A stretch of 64,000 bases of DNA from Acinetobacter sp. A2 (GCF_012371325.1 NZ_JAAZQX010000015.1:1-64000), one strand, 5' to 3'; positions 7,675-17,982 are shown, counted from the first letter of the stretch. Numbers and translations: made by a program. The notes: generated from the letters alone by a model not told the origin.

Positions 7675-8850
7675 TTATTTTTTAAACCACTGCCCTATTT
7701 TTTGTCGGGCCGTTTGTTGTATTGCTGCTTTAGCAAAACGCAACTGCTCAGATAAATCTTCTGCATTGGGTAAAGAGCATTTTGCTAAGCGTATCCAGAC
7801 ACTGGCAAATTGCTGAGTAAAACTGGCTTCGTTGTAGTGAATACCGTATTCTGCACAAAGTGCTTTTACCTTAGGTGCAGCTTCTGCATAGCGGTTTGCA
7901 GGCATATCTGGAAATAAATGGTGCTCAATTTGATGGCTTAAATTACCACTTAAAATGTGTAACCACGCTGTGCCACTGAAATTACTAGAACCTCGAATTT
8001 GGCGTAAATACCATTCAGCTTTAGTTTCATTTGCAGTGTCATCTGCTTCAAAATTCTCGGCATCTTCAGTGAAATGTCCATTAAAAATCACCGCCGATGC
8101 CCATACACTGCGTATGATATTGGCGACCACATTACCCGCAAAAACTGGCAGTGCATTTGGCCCTGCAATAAGCGGGAAAAATACATAATCTTTCACAACC
8201 TGACGTTTTATTTTTTTACGAACATCACGTGCTTCATGCCAAACCTCACGCCATGTTTTTGTTTTATAGACTAAAACATCTTCTAAATGTAGTCGCTGAA
8301 TACCCACATACCATTCAAAAAACAGCATCAGTTGAATCGCCAGCGGAATATTGAACAAAAAGCGTGGTTCCCAAGCCTGGGATTCACTCACACGTAGTAA
8401 GCCATAGCCGACATCATGGTCTTTTCCGACAATATTGGTGTAGGTGTGATGAATATAATTGTGGGTATATTTCCAGTCATCGCCCGTGGCAATGGTATCC
8501 CAGTCATAATTGGCACCATTCAAATGAGGATCGTTCAACCAATCAAACTGACCATGCATGACATTGTGTCCCAACTCCATATTTTCAACAATTTTGGATA
8601 CGCCCAGCAATGCCGTCCCAAGCAACCACACAGGTGGAATCCAGCCTGCAAACATGAGCAAACCACGTGAAGTGATTTCACTATATCGCACAAAATTACG
8701 AATTTTATAAATATAAGCTGCGTCTTTTTCATTGAGACTTTGCATTATCTCTCGTCGAATTTCTTCAACTTTGGCACCAAATTCTTCAACTTGTGCAGCA
8801 TTTAAAAATCGGGATTTACTATTTTCATTAAAATATACGGGCTTATTCAT
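7675..8850 (-). CDS. Membrane fatty-acid/acyl-CoA desaturase
   Basis: A 391-residue integral-membrane di-iron desaturase. The three histidine boxes are HNVMH, HNYIHHTY and HQIEHHLFPDMPANRY, the last being of the front-end/linoleoyl-CoA desaturase type. Four hydrophobic helices surround them. It introduces a cis double bond into an acyl chain at the inner membrane using electrons from a reductase. The gene lies 17 bp downstream of a flavin/2Fe-2S reductase gene on the same strand, so the two form an oxidoreductase-desaturase operon like the desC-desB pair of Pseudomonas. Regiospecificity (delta-9 versus other) cannot be fixed by eye. No dedicated TetR-type repressor (DesT) is adjacent. Confidence 0.9.
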   Translation of the reverse strand: MNKPVYFNENSKSRFLNAAQVEEFGAKVEEIRREIMQSLNEKDAAYIYKIRNFVRYSEITSRGLLMFAGWIPPVWLLGTALLGVSKIVENMELGHNVMHGQFDWLNDPHLNGANYDWDTIATGDDWKYTHNYIHHTYTNIVGKDHDVGYGLLRVSESQAWEPRFLFNIPLAIQLMLFFEWYVGIQRLHLEDVLVYKTKTWREVWHEARDVRKKIKRQVVKDYVFFPLIAGPNALPVFAGNVVANIIRSVWASAVIFNGHFTEDAENFEADDTANETKAEWYLRQIRGSSNFSGTAWLHILSGNLSHQIEHHLFPDMPANRYAEAAPKVKALCAEYGIHYNEASFTQQFASVWIRLAKCSLPNAEDLSEQLRFAKAAIQQTARQKIGQWFKK

Positions 8851-8867
8851 TGTTATGCCTCACATTT

Positions 8868-9893
8868 TTATAAATTGATGGTGACAGGAGTTAAAGCCTG
8901 CGAAATGCATAATTTGATTTGAGTATTGGGCTCATGGCTCACTTCACCCGTGAGCATGTTTTGCACGCTTCCATTGAGTTTGGTACAGGAACAGGTATTG
9001 CAAACACCCATACGACAGCCACTTGCAGGTTTTAATCCTGCATGTTCTGCACTGTCCAATAAACTACCTTGAGCCATAAAACTTTGTTGAGCACGTAAAA
9101 ACTGTACGGGTTGTGCTGTAATGTTTTCATTTGCTCTGAACTGAAAAAATTCAGTTTTTAATTGAGCGAATATATCTAAGTCTTGATAGATTTGCTGCGC
9201 ACTTTTCATCAAAGCTGCGGCACCGCAGGCATAGCACATCCGCTGCTGAAAATCTGGAATATACTGCTGAATCAGTTCAAGCTGTAAGTGTTGCTGTTGC
9301 TGAGTCGTATTAAAATAATGCAATTTAAATTGAGGATACTGCTGAAGCAGTGAGTGCAACTCTGGAAGATAAGCATCATCGCGACTGAAATAAATCAAAT
9401 CTAAACTTTGAGTGCTTTTCTTTAAGTGCTCGACTGCGAGTGCATAAATTGCGGTAATGCCGCTGCCCGAAGCAAGCAATAAAGTTGCCTGTTTGTGTGC
9501 AGATACATCTAGTATAAAGTCACCTTGCGCTTGTGAAATTTCCAGCACATCACCACGTTTTAAATTACATAGTGCATGTGAAACTCGACCTTGCTTTTTT
9601 ACTGCAATGACGACATTACCCTGCGCTGTAATTTCTACCACAGAATAGCTGCGTTGCTGGCGGACACCTTGCAAAGTCAGCGTAACTAAAATACTTTGAC
9701 CTGCACGTACATTGTTTTGCTTAAAGTTCTGATTAGGCCGAAGTTTAAGCTCAACAAAATCATCACTTAAATTACGTTGTGAGATGAGTTCTGCTTTGAC
9801 TTTTTTCCATGCCCAAGTGGGATGAACTTTTTCTGCTATAAAATCGATAAAATCTTCACGAATCCATTCGGGTTGATAGGCTGTAATGCTCAT
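8868..9893 (-). CDS. Flavodoxin-reductase/2Fe-2S electron donor for the desaturase
   Basis: A 341-residue electron-transfer protein. The N-terminal half has an FAD-binding domain (QQRSYSVVE), the middle an NAD(P)-binding domain (LLLASGSGITAIYAL), and the C-terminus a plant-type ferredoxin domain with CRMGVCNTCSC and a later cysteine (IKLCISQAL) as cluster ligands. It passes electrons from NAD(P)H to the desaturase encoded next. An in-frame upstream codon at 9989 exists, but I choose ATG 9893 (MSITAYQPEW) because an AAGGGGA sits at the right distance. The pair is predicted to be one transcription unit. Confidence 0.88.
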   Translation of the reverse strand: MSITAYQPEWIREDFIDFIAEKVHPTWAWKKVKAELISQRNLSDDFVELKLRPNQNFKQNNVRAGQSILVTLTLQGVRQQRSYSVVEITAQGNVVIAVKKQGRVSHALCNLKRGDVLEISQAQGDFILDVSAHKQATLLLASGSGITAIYALAVEHLKKSTQSLDLIYFSRDDAYLPELHSLLQQYPQFKLHYFNTTQQQQHLQLELIQQYIPDFQQRMCYACGAAALMKSAQQIYQDLDIFAQLKTEFFQFRANENITAQPVQFLRAQQSFMAQGSLLDSAEHAGLKPASGCRMGVCNTCSCTKLNGSVQNMLTGEVSHEPNTQIKLCISQALTPVTINL

Positions 9894-10082
9894 GTTCATT
9901 CCCCTTGCGATAATGTTTTTAATTAAAATACAAATGTTCTTTATTTCTTGATTGAAGATAAAACTTGAGGTTTGGCTGCACCATGTCATTACAGGACAAA
10001 GCCGTGTCTTTAGAATTTTATTATGTGTTTTTGTCTAACAATTTAAGGTGGTGGGGACGTTAGCTGAACTTAAAAACTTAAT

Positions 10083-10112
10083 AAAAAAACCGAGCCTAAG
10101 CTTGGTTTTGAT
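10083..10112 (-). terminator. Terminator of the class III alcohol dehydrogenase gene
   Basis: On the minus strand, stem AAACC-AGC / GCT-GGTTT with one internal mismatch and a short loop is followed by a run of seven T, about 25 bp after the stop codon. Confidence 0.75.
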
Positions 10113-10136
10113 GTTTTTATTTATTGAATCAAAATG

Positions 10137-11306
<1,170 letters not shown>

Positions 11307-11380
11307 CTATTGCGCGTTTCAAGCATTAACATGAATAGAATATCAACGTATAACAATATGCTAGAGAAGACTTAAGAATA

Positions 11381-12937
11381 ATGACGCAAACCCCAACACA
11401 GTACAGGCTTGGGATATTGGCTTTTGCAGCTATTTTACTGACAGGATGCAGTTTGCCTATGAATCAAGCAAGTAAAGATAGTCCTGTAGAACACTATGTA
11501 GATCATTGGCTAAATGGCAATGAAATTGATGCACATTTGGCCAAAAATCTCACTGCTTATTTGGCACTGAACGATGCGTTCAGTAGTATCGCCTCGCGTT
11601 TATACTTGATTCAAAAAGCACAGCATCATTTAGATTTACAATATTATATTTGGGAAGATGACTTAATTGGTCAGCTAATGCTGGCTGAACTTTTAAAAGC
11701 TGCAGATCGCGGGGTAAAAGTACGTTTATTGATTGATGATCAAAACGGTACGCAACTTGATTCGACCTTAAAAAGACTGGTTCAGCATCCTAATTTTGAA
11801 ATTAAAATCTTTAATCCCTACAAGTTTCGTAATATTCGCGTCTTGGATTACCTGTTTCGATTTAAGCAGATTAACCACCGGATGCACAATAAACTGATTA
11901 TTGCCGATGGCGCGATTGCCGTTACAGGTGGCCGTAATATTAGTCGTGAATATTTTGATGCCAGTGAAAACTTCCAATTTACCGATATGGATATTCTGTT
12001 TTATGGCAGTGCAGTCCCACAGGCCAATGCTGTATTTTTAGACTTTTGGAATGATGAATTAAGTTATTCAGTGCATCAGCTACTCGGTGCAGGCAGCGCA
12101 GTTCAACTTAGAGAATTGCGTAATCTTTATGAACAAAATGCAAAATATAAAGATAAGATTCGTGAACGGGTTGCCAGTGCGCAAGAAGAAGTCAGCATTA
12201 AATTGGAACAGCACCCTGTACAGTGGGTGAATGCACATTTTGTGGCGGACTCTCCGAATAAAATTCGTGGCAATGCTGAAACTGAGCAACTTATTTATCA
12301 GCAAATGCTCAATATTATGGGCGAACCCAAACAGCATTTGGAATTAGTTTCTGCCTACTTTGTTCCAACCGAAAAAGGCATGCATGCCCTGACCAATTTA
12401 GCGAAAAATGATATACAAATTCGGGTGCTTACCAATTCTTTTCTAGCTAATGATGTGCCCTTGGTACATGCGTTTTACCAGAAATATCGGGTAGATTTAC
12501 TCAAGTCAGGTGTGCAATTATACGAATTTAAACCCTATATAGAGCGCAAAAGAAGAACTTGGTATGAAGTTGCAACGGGCAATGTAATTCCCGCCAAAGG
12601 TAAAAATGCTTCAAGTTTACATGCTAAATTCTTTGATATAGATGGTATGGTATTTGTAGGTTCTTTTAATTTTGATCCACGCTCTGCCAATTTAAATACT
12701 GAGGTCGGTTTAGTTCTAGAGTCAGAACAGCTTCAAAATGATGTTTCTCAATCTTTAGACCAATACTTACCGCAAATTGCCTATCAACTCAAATTAAATG
12801 AAGATGATGAACTGATTTGGTTAGATCACCAAGCCGACGGCAGTGTTAAAACCTATACCCATGACCCCGAAACCACAAAGTTCCAACGTTTTATGATGCA
12901 TGCAATCTCTTATTTACCCATTGAATGGATGATGTAA
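11381..12937 (+). CDS. Phospholipase D family lipoprotein (cardiolipin-synthase-like)
   Basis: A 518-residue protein with an N-terminal lipobox (LLTGCS, Cys23) and two HKD phospholipase-D motifs: HNKLIIADGAIAVTGGRNIS (near residue 170) and HAKFFDIDGMVFVGSFNFD (near residue 415). The HxKx4D catalytic residues are complete in both halves. Proteins of this type transfer or hydrolyse phosphatidyl groups; some are cardiolipin synthases of the ClsC/YmdC kind, which is my preferred reading. The lipobox predicts an envelope-anchored enzyme. It stands alone; its promoter lies in the 120-bp gap to the divergent frmA gene. Confidence 0.85.
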   Translation: MTQTPTQYRLGILAFAAILLTGCSLPMNQASKDSPVEHYVDHWLNGNEIDAHLAKNLTAYLALNDAFSSIASRLYLIQKAQHHLDLQYYIWEDDLIGQLMLAELLKAADRGVKVRLLIDDQNGTQLDSTLKRLVQHPNFEIKIFNPYKFRNIRVLDYLFRFKQINHRMHNKLIIADGAIAVTGGRNISREYFDASENFQFTDMDILFYGSAVPQANAVFLDFWNDELSYSVHQLLGAGSAVQLRELRNLYEQNAKYKDKIRERVASAQEEVSIKLEQHPVQWVNAHFVADSPNKIRGNAETEQLIYQQMLNIMGEPKQHLELVSAYFVPTEKGMHALTNLAKNDIQIRVLTNSFLANDVPLVHAFYQKYRVDLLKSGVQLYEFKPYIERKRRTWYEVATGNVIPAKGKNASSLHAKFFDIDGMVFVGSFNFDPRSANLNTEVGLVLESEQLQNDVSQSLDQYLPQIAYQLKLNEDDELIWLDHQADGSVKTYTHDPETTKFQRFMMHAISYLPIEWMM

Positions 12938-13030
12938 TGACATTGTAGTGTCTTTTATAGAGTCTAATAAAATACGTATTGATTGTGGATACCAATCACA
13001 AGATTAGTTAATATTAATATCAAAAGTTAC

Positions 13031-13621
13031 TTATAGTAAGCCGATTTCTTTAAATAAGCTTAAATAGGCTTCTGCCTTTTTCTCTAAAGCCAAAGGATAA
13101 GCGCGTGATGAAGATGGCATGCGGTATAAACGTATCTCACGATTAGCCAAGTAACTTTGTGTCGACTGCCCAATCTGAGGTTTTTCTGTTTCTACTGGCA
13201 TTGACTGCATGAGGGTATCTGTAGCTTTATCACCTGTAGTCATAATACTGCGGCATTCAGGCATCTGCTTTAAAAGTGCTGCAATATCCATATTTTGATG
13301 AATCTGCAAAAACTTATCGGAAGCATTGCCCTTGAGTCGAATCACCTGTTGCGCCGTATCAGAAATAGCGATTCCTGTTGCATTTAAGAACTCAATAATT
13401 TTATTTAAATGAAAGTTTTTATGTTCTAAATCTAAAAAATAGTTTTTATCTTGAAAAAAGCATAAACCAAAAATTCGCCACATATCGTTTTGATAATTCG
13501 GATAGTAAAAATCCATTTTCCAGCGGCTTTTTGGCGGAGGAAAACTACCCAACATTAACAGCTTAGCATTGGCGGGTAAAAAGGGTTTAAGCGGATGGGT
13601 TTCTATTTTGGAATCAGTCAT
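13031..13621 (-). CDS. Uracil-DNA-glycosylase-superfamily protein
   Basis: A 196-residue protein with the opening motif LMLGSFPPPKSRWKMDFYY of the Mug/deoxyinosine-type uracil-DNA glycosylase subfamily: a G-S-P-P active-site loop followed by an aromatic FYY. A later block, MPSSSRAYPLALEKKAEAY, corresponds to the conserved C-terminal substrate-loop region (SPS/SSR). It probably removes a deaminated or mismatched base in base-excision repair, but substrate preference cannot be read from sequence. It is transcribed in the same direction as the two genes upstream of it (35-bp gap), without evidence of functional linkage. Confidence 0.75.
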   Translation of the reverse strand: MTDSKIETHPLKPFLPANAKLLMLGSFPPPKSRWKMDFYYPNYQNDMWRIFGLCFFQDKNYFLDLEHKNFHLNKIIEFLNATGIAISDTAQQVIRLKGNASDKFLQIHQNMDIAALLKQMPECRSIMTTGDKATDTLMQSMPVETEKPQIGQSTQSYLANREIRLYRMPSSSRAYPLALEKKAEAYLSLFKEIGLL

Positions 13622-13655
13622 TTATAGATAAAGTGTTTTATATTTTCAAATTCAG

Positions 13656-14108
13656 CTAAGACATTACTGTGCGGGCAACTTCATAATGGTTTTTATGTAA
13701 TTTCCCTTGATTGAATAACCAGGTCGCAACTTCTGGCCAGAAGTACATGGCAGATTTAGATGCAAGCCCATACATAGGACGTGGAAAATTACCATCTCCA
13801 CGTTTATTTTGAGCATATAGAGATAATGCTTGACGAGTCATACCCGCACGTTCAGCCATTTCGGCCAAAGTAGAATATCCTTGCTCTTCCACAATCAAAT
13901 CATGAAATCCTAATGAGCGAATATCGTTTAAAGCAGAGCTAACAGCTTGTTCTGCATTGTCAGCTTCACGATCAAATTCAAGATAAATTGTATCGTTATA
14001 GCTACAAAGTAATGCATCATCACAACCCGCTTCAAAAAATTTATCTTCTAGTTCGGATAGATTAGCACGTGCATCACGTACCACAACGGTAAAGTGATAG
14101 TTATTCAT
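13656..14108 (-). CDS. HTH DNA-binding protein of a two-gene module
   Basis: A 150-residue protein. The N-terminal ~65 residues form an alpha/beta region with YHFTVVVRDARANLSELEDK, AGCDDALLCSYNDTIYLEF and a DREADNAEQAVSSALND helix. The middle carries a helix-turn-helix segment, STLAEMAERAGMTRQALSLY (residues ~78-97), followed by a KRGDGNFPRPMYGL wing. This combination recurs beside small partners like the one upstream. Its start overlaps the partner's stop by 4 nt (ATGA), implying translational coupling. I infer it is the regulator or antitoxin-like member of the pair. No enzyme motif is visible. Confidence 0.7.
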   Translation of the reverse strand: MNNYHFTVVVRDARANLSELEDKFFEAGCDDALLCSYNDTIYLEFDREADNAEQAVSSALNDIRSLGFHDLIVEEQGYSTLAEMAERAGMTRQALSLYAQNKRGDGNFPRPMYGLASKSAMYFWPEVATWLFNQGKLHKNHYEVARTVMS

Positions 14109-14314
14109 AGCTCATCTCCATTACATTGCTTTAGCTTACGCAGGATTTGCTTTGCATGTGTTTCAGGATCTTTAGGTGTGCTCCACACACTCATTTGATG
14201 TTCCGTATGACCTAGGATAAAATGCATGTCCTGACTTGCCAGAGTCGACAACATCCCAACTTCAACAGCATAGTCAATCGCTTCGCGAATATGCTTATTG
14301 GGATGTTTCTTCAT
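14105..14314 (-). CDS. Small partner protein of the HTH module (69 aa)
   Basis: A 69-residue protein, the first gene of a two-gene unit. The N-terminus HPNKHIREAIDYAVEVGM and the C-terminal motif MSVWSTPKDPETHAKQILRK resemble short proteins that co-occur with the HTH protein above. The start at 14314 has a strong AGGTGG seven nt upstream. The size, gene order, 4-nt overlap and upstream palindrome resemble a toxin-antitoxin cassette. I cannot assign it to HicA, RelE or another named toxin family, so toxicity is only a hypothesis. Confidence 0.65.
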   Translation of the reverse strand: MKKHPNKHIREAIDYAVEVGMLSTLASQDMHFILGHTEHQMSVWSTPKDPETHAKQILRKLKQCNGDEL

Positions 14315-14350
14315 TTTTCCACCTTTATCTATTTTTTAACTATAGTATCA

Positions 14351-14368
14351 TGTTGACCAATGTCAACA
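14351..14368. promoter_or_regulatory. Perfect palindromic operator candidate
   Basis: TGTTGAC-CAAT-GTCAACA, a perfect 7-bp inverted repeat with a 4-nt spacer, sits 37 bp upstream of the first codon of the two-gene HTH module, in its promoter region. It is a likely binding site for the module's own HTH protein. Confidence 0.6.
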
Positions 14369-14418
14369 AAAGAATTATCAAAAAATTACCTGAATTTATA
14401 CTTAGTATTACATCTATT

Positions 14419-15129
14419 TTAAAACCACGCTAAAACCCTATCCGCAACGTCTTTCCCCCAAATTTTATAAATTTCTTTACTCGGATGAAAACCATCTTTT
14501 GCCATTTCTAGATTCATGGACTGATATTTCTGAATATCGTATTCGATCCACTGCATAGCATCGTGTTGTGCAACAAATTGGGCTAATTTTTGATTCATTT
14601 GCTGTGCATATTGACCAAATAACCATGCCAAAGGGTTGGGCAATGCTGGAAATAAATGCATTGGTGGTACGCCTGTTGCAATAATCAATTCAGGTTGAAA
14701 TTTATCCTGAATTAACTGATAAAACTGCTGTTGTTGCTTTATCCATTTTTGTGCAGACATGAGTTTAGTAACATCATTCACACCAACTGATGTCACAACG
14801 ACGTCATATTTTTGATTGCTAAGTTTTTGTGTTTGATGAATAACTTGTGCTGTATTGTTACCCGATTGTGCTTCCAAACACCAATGCAGCTGATATTGAT
14901 GTTTTAACTCAGCAATCATTGCACCGAGTAAGGCATCTTGCTGATGTTCTACGCCTACACCCGCAGCAGCGGAGTCGCCTAAAATTAATAATGACAGTGG
15001 TCGGCCTTGCCCTGTAATACCCTTACGCTCACCTGAGGGTTCGGGCAGCCTTATAGTATTTTTCTTCACTCTACTGCCCTGTATTACTAAGGCTGGAATT
15101 AAGGCAAGGGTTGCCGTTTTTAACCACAT
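14419..15129 (-). CDS. SGNH/GDSL hydrolase
   Basis: A 236-residue serine hydrolase of the GDSL/SGNH fold. Block I is LLILGDSAAAGVGVEHQ with the nucleophile serine, block III contains VGVNDVTKL, and block V is DGFHPS with the catalytic Asp and His. The N-terminal stretch LKTATLALIPALVIQG is hydrophobic, suggesting a membrane anchor or signal sequence. Likely an esterase or lysophospholipase acting in the envelope; the substrate is not determinable. It is monocistronic, with an AT-rich gap on each side. Confidence 0.85.
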   Translation of the reverse strand: MWLKTATLALIPALVIQGSRVKKNTIRLPEPSGERKGITGQGRPLSLLILGDSAAAGVGVEHQQDALLGAMIAELKHQYQLHWCLEAQSGNNTAQVIHQTQKLSNQKYDVVVTSVGVNDVTKLMSAQKWIKQQQQFYQLIQDKFQPELIIATGVPPMHLFPALPNPLAWLFGQYAQQMNQKLAQFVAQHDAMQWIEYDIQKYQSMNLEMAKDGFHPSKEIYKIWGKDVADRVLAWF

Positions 15130-15277
15130 ACAACTTTCACTCTAAAAGACAAAGGCAGTAAAACTAAAAAGTAAACGCTCAAATATAAAAATAGCACCCC
15201 ATCATTTAAAGTGAGTCATGTATAACTCATCATCTTTAAATTTTAGGATGCTAATCTGAAAATCAAAACATCACTGT

Positions 15278-16021
15278 TTAGCCCAGTTTATTCACCAGTT
15301 TTAATGGTAAGACTTTCATGGCTAAACCAAGTGGCAACCATGGCCATTTAGGTACATAAGCCTTAATAGGTGCTTTTTCAATTTCTGCGGCAAGTAAACG
15401 TGAACCTGTTTTTTCATCCACCTCAAACGGTAATTTTTTTGCACCTTCGTTAATCTCGGTACGTATATAACCTGGGAAAATTGTGGTGACTTGAATAGGC
15501 GTATCAATTAGTTCTGCACGAATACCTTCTGCTAAATGTGCCACTGCAGCTTTACTTGCGCCGTAAGCAGTCAGATGTTTTGGCATACCACGAATGGCAC
15601 TCATAGATGAAATCATCACCAAATGCCCTGAATTTTGCTCACGGAAAATTTCAACTGCTGCTTCACACTGTGCCAAAGCCGAAATAAAGTTGGTTTCTAC
15701 CGTAGCTTTGTTGATGGCAAAGTTGCCTTTACCAATGCGACGTCCTTCGCCCACACCTGCATTGACAATAATTCGATCCAACTGTCCAAAGTTTTGTTTA
15801 AATTCACGAAATACCTGAAATACTTGATCGTAATTGGTAACGTCCAAACTTTTAGCAATCACACGAATACCATATTGCTGCTCAAGTTCCTGTTTCAATG
15901 TTTCTAAACGCTCTAAACGTCGTGCACAAATGGCAAGGTTATAGCCCTTTTGAGCGAATTCACGCGCCATACCTGCGCCAATTCCAGAACTTGCACCTGT
16001 AATTAGAATTGTTTTTGTCAT
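15278..16021 (-). CDS. Short-chain dehydrogenase/reductase
   Basis: A 247-residue SDR with the cofactor motif TGASSGIGAG at the N-terminus, the NAG motif (IIVNAGVG) and the catalytic Ser plus YGASKAAV (Tyr-x-x-x-Lys). It oxidises or reduces a secondary alcohol/ketone with NAD(P). It is the last gene of a minus-strand run acyl-CoA dehydrogenase - kinase - histidine phosphatase - SDR, 13 bp after the phosphatase, so it probably belongs to the same catabolic unit. The C-terminus WPWLPLGLAMKVLPLKLVNKL is moderately hydrophobic and may touch the membrane. Confidence 0.85.
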   Translation of the reverse strand: MTKTILITGASSGIGAGMAREFAQKGYNLAICARRLERLETLKQELEQQYGIRVIAKSLDVTNYDQVFQVFREFKQNFGQLDRIIVNAGVGEGRRIGKGNFAINKATVETNFISALAQCEAAVEIFREQNSGHLVMISSMSAIRGMPKHLTAYGASKAAVAHLAEGIRAELIDTPIQVTTIFPGYIRTEINEGAKKLPFEVDEKTGSRLLAAEIEKAPIKAYVPKWPWLPLGLAMKVLPLKLVNKLG

Positions 16022-16034
16022 GGTTCGATCCTTG

Positions 16035-16733
16035 TTAAATCCAAGTCAATAAATTTGAGTTTTCAGCTTTAATAAAATGATGTTCATTTAAGCTTAAGAG
16101 TTGTGGCTCGCTGCCCACCAAGCGTAAAGTGGTGATGCTTGAGTTGGTAATTGCCCAGTTCAATGCAAAGGTTTTATTAGGCGTTAAGCCCAAAATTTTA
16201 CCTGCCGCTACAGAAATGACACCACCCGAAGTAAACACAACTGCATAACGTGGCTGCTTTTGTGCCAAGTCGGTACATAAATTTTGTAAGGCATCTTCCA
16301 CACGTTGTTTGAAATGCGGCCAAGATTCTTCATATTCATGGTGATACTCACCACCTGTCCAGCGCTCAATTGCACCTTCAAAAATCTTTGCCAAATACGC
16401 ACGAGGATTCACCTCTTTAGCCACATCCTGCTTCATTAGTTCAGGGTGATTAAAACGCGGCTCATACTGCGCAAAGACTTGTTGATGATTAAACTCATTC
16501 CAAGCACTGTCAGTTTGAATTTCAACTTCAGGAAAACACTCTGCTAAAGCCAATTGCGCCGTTTGCTGATGACGCTGCATTGAACCAGCAACGACATAAG
16601 GCGCTTCTTTTAAAATACGTTCAAAGTAGCGGCCGAGTAATTTGGCCTGTAACTCACCATTAGGCGAAAGTTGGTCATAACTTTCTGCACCAAACGAAGC
16701 TTGCCCATGACGAATTAAATAAATAGTGGTCAT
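16035..16733 (-). CDS. Histidine phosphatase family protein
   Basis: A 232-residue branch-1 histidine phosphatase (phosphoglycerate-mutase fold). The phospho-acceptor motif LIRHGQAS is at residues 6-13. A second basic cluster, GSMQRHQQTAQLA, and the late VVFTSGGVIS region supply the other active-site elements. The usual late His of the catalytic core appears replaced by SGGV, so activity is less certain. Its gene overlaps the upstream kinase gene by 4 nt and is therefore translationally coupled to it. The pairing of a phosphatase with an APH-like kinase suggests it acts on, or clears, a phosphorylated intermediate or product of that kinase. Confidence 0.8.
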   Translation of the reverse strand: MTTIYLIRHGQASFGAESYDQLSPNGELQAKLLGRYFERILKEAPYVVAGSMQRHQQTAQLALAECFPEVEIQTDSAWNEFNHQQVFAQYEPRFNHPELMKQDVAKEVNPRAYLAKIFEGAIERWTGGEYHHEYEESWPHFKQRVEDALQNLCTDLAQKQPRYAVVFTSGGVISVAAGKILGLTPNKTFALNWAITNSSITTLRLVGSEPQLLSLNEHHFIKAENSNLLTWI

Positions 16734-17851
16734 TTCGGCATGAGTTCCTTAAATTTAGCGATGTATTTTTGCGCCAGTTCATTGGCTTCAATCTTTTGTA
16801 AACCAATAAGCTTCAACGCACGAATATGCAAGGCATGAATCACAATCCAGAAGTCTTTAAACGCAGGATTATTGGTTTGTTTGTGGTAATAGCGATAATA
16901 AATTTGCTGAGCAATCACGGCTAAACGGAAAATTCCAAATACTTCATAGAAAGTCCAGTTGTCAGTGCTTAATCCAGTTTTTTGCAAATAGTAGTCCACC
17001 ACTTGCTGACGCGTGAACATGCCTTTTAAATGCGTTGGTTGACGACGAGTGGCTTTAAAAATTTGGTTGTCCGTACCTTCTACCCAATACGCCAAAGCCG
17101 AGCCTAAATCCATAAGTGGATCACCCAATGTCGCCATTTCCCAGTCCAGCACGCCAATAACTTGCGTCGGATTTTTGGGGTCTAAAATGACATTATCAAA
17201 ACGCCAGTCATTATGAATAATACAAGTTTTTGAATCGGCAGGAATATGGTCTAACAACCATTTACGCACATACTTAAAAGATGGCACGTTAATGGTGTGT
17301 GCTTTTGCATAGCGAGCATCCCAACCTTCTACCTGACGACGACAATAGCCATCGCCCTTGCCTAATTTTTCAAGCTCTGTCCCCCGATAAGGCACTTGAT
17401 GCAATTCAATGAGTTTATCAATGACATTCACACAAAGTTCATGCACTTGCGTTTCGTTAAACTCAAGTTCAGGCGGCAATTTAGCTCGTGGAATAATACC
17501 TTCAATGCGTTGCATCACGTAAAAATCACAGCCAATTACAGATTCATCCTGACACAAAGCCACCATTTCGGGTAATACAGGATAAAATGGTGCTAAATTC
17601 TTTTGCACATGATATTCACGTGCCATGTCGTGGGCAGATTTGGCCTTAGTACCTTTAGGTGGACGACGTAAAATTAAATCGGTATTACTATACTTGAGGC
17701 GATAGGTCCAGTTTGATGCACCACCTGAATATTGTGTGACTTCTACGGGTTCAACGACTTCTACATTTTGTTGTTTTAACCATGCCGTGACCGCCTGAAT
17801 ATCGAGCTCTTCGCCATCGCGTACTGTGCCGCCTACATCAATAACTGACAT
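16730..17851 (-). CDS. APH-type phosphotransferase linked to acyl-CoA dehydrogenase
   Basis: A 373-residue aminoglycoside-phosphotransferase-fold kinase. Visible elements: QYSGGASNWTYRL near residue 45 (nucleotide loop), the catalytic HNDWRFDNVI (His-x-Asp-x4-Asn) and the metal-binding VLDWEMATLGDP. This subgroup lies beside acyl-CoA dehydrogenases and corresponds to the kinase domain of the ACAD10/ACAD11 proteins and to LvaA of levulinate degradation, which phosphorylate 4-hydroxyacyl-CoA. It is not expected to confer antibiotic resistance. It is 131 bp after the acyl-CoA dehydrogenase gene and overlaps the histidine phosphatase gene by 4 nt. Confidence 0.85.
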   Translation of the reverse strand: MSVIDVGGTVRDGEELDIQAVTAWLKQQNVEVVEPVEVTQYSGGASNWTYRLKYSNTDLILRRPPKGTKAKSAHDMAREYHVQKNLAPFYPVLPEMVALCQDESVIGCDFYVMQRIEGIIPRAKLPPELEFNETQVHELCVNVIDKLIELHQVPYRGTELEKLGKGDGYCRRQVEGWDARYAKAHTINVPSFKYVRKWLLDHIPADSKTCIIHNDWRFDNVILDPKNPTQVIGVLDWEMATLGDPLMDLGSALAYWVEGTDNQIFKATRRQPTHLKGMFTRQQVVDYYLQKTGLSTDNWTFYEVFGIFRLAVIAQQIYYRYYHKQTNNPAFKDFWIVIHALHIRALKLIGLQKIEANELAQKYIAKFKELMPK

Positions 17852-17982
17852 TATTTTTCCCTAATTTTCTATCTTTTTAAATCTAGCATAAATTTTCTGC
17901 GTTCTCTTAAGATGTATTGGCAATATCAACAATATTGCCAAATACCATGCAAGAGAAACAGGAAAAAGTGTGCGCTAATGCC

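Noticed and set aside
13656..14314. HicA-HicB toxin-antitoxin pair
   Set aside because: Neither protein shows the HicA double-stranded RNA-binding motif or the HicB RNase-H-like fold signature, so I keep only a general two-gene module.
16730..17851. Aminoglycoside resistance kinase
   Set aside because: Although it has the APH fold, its context and length match the acyl-CoA-dehydrogenase-linked kinase subgroup.
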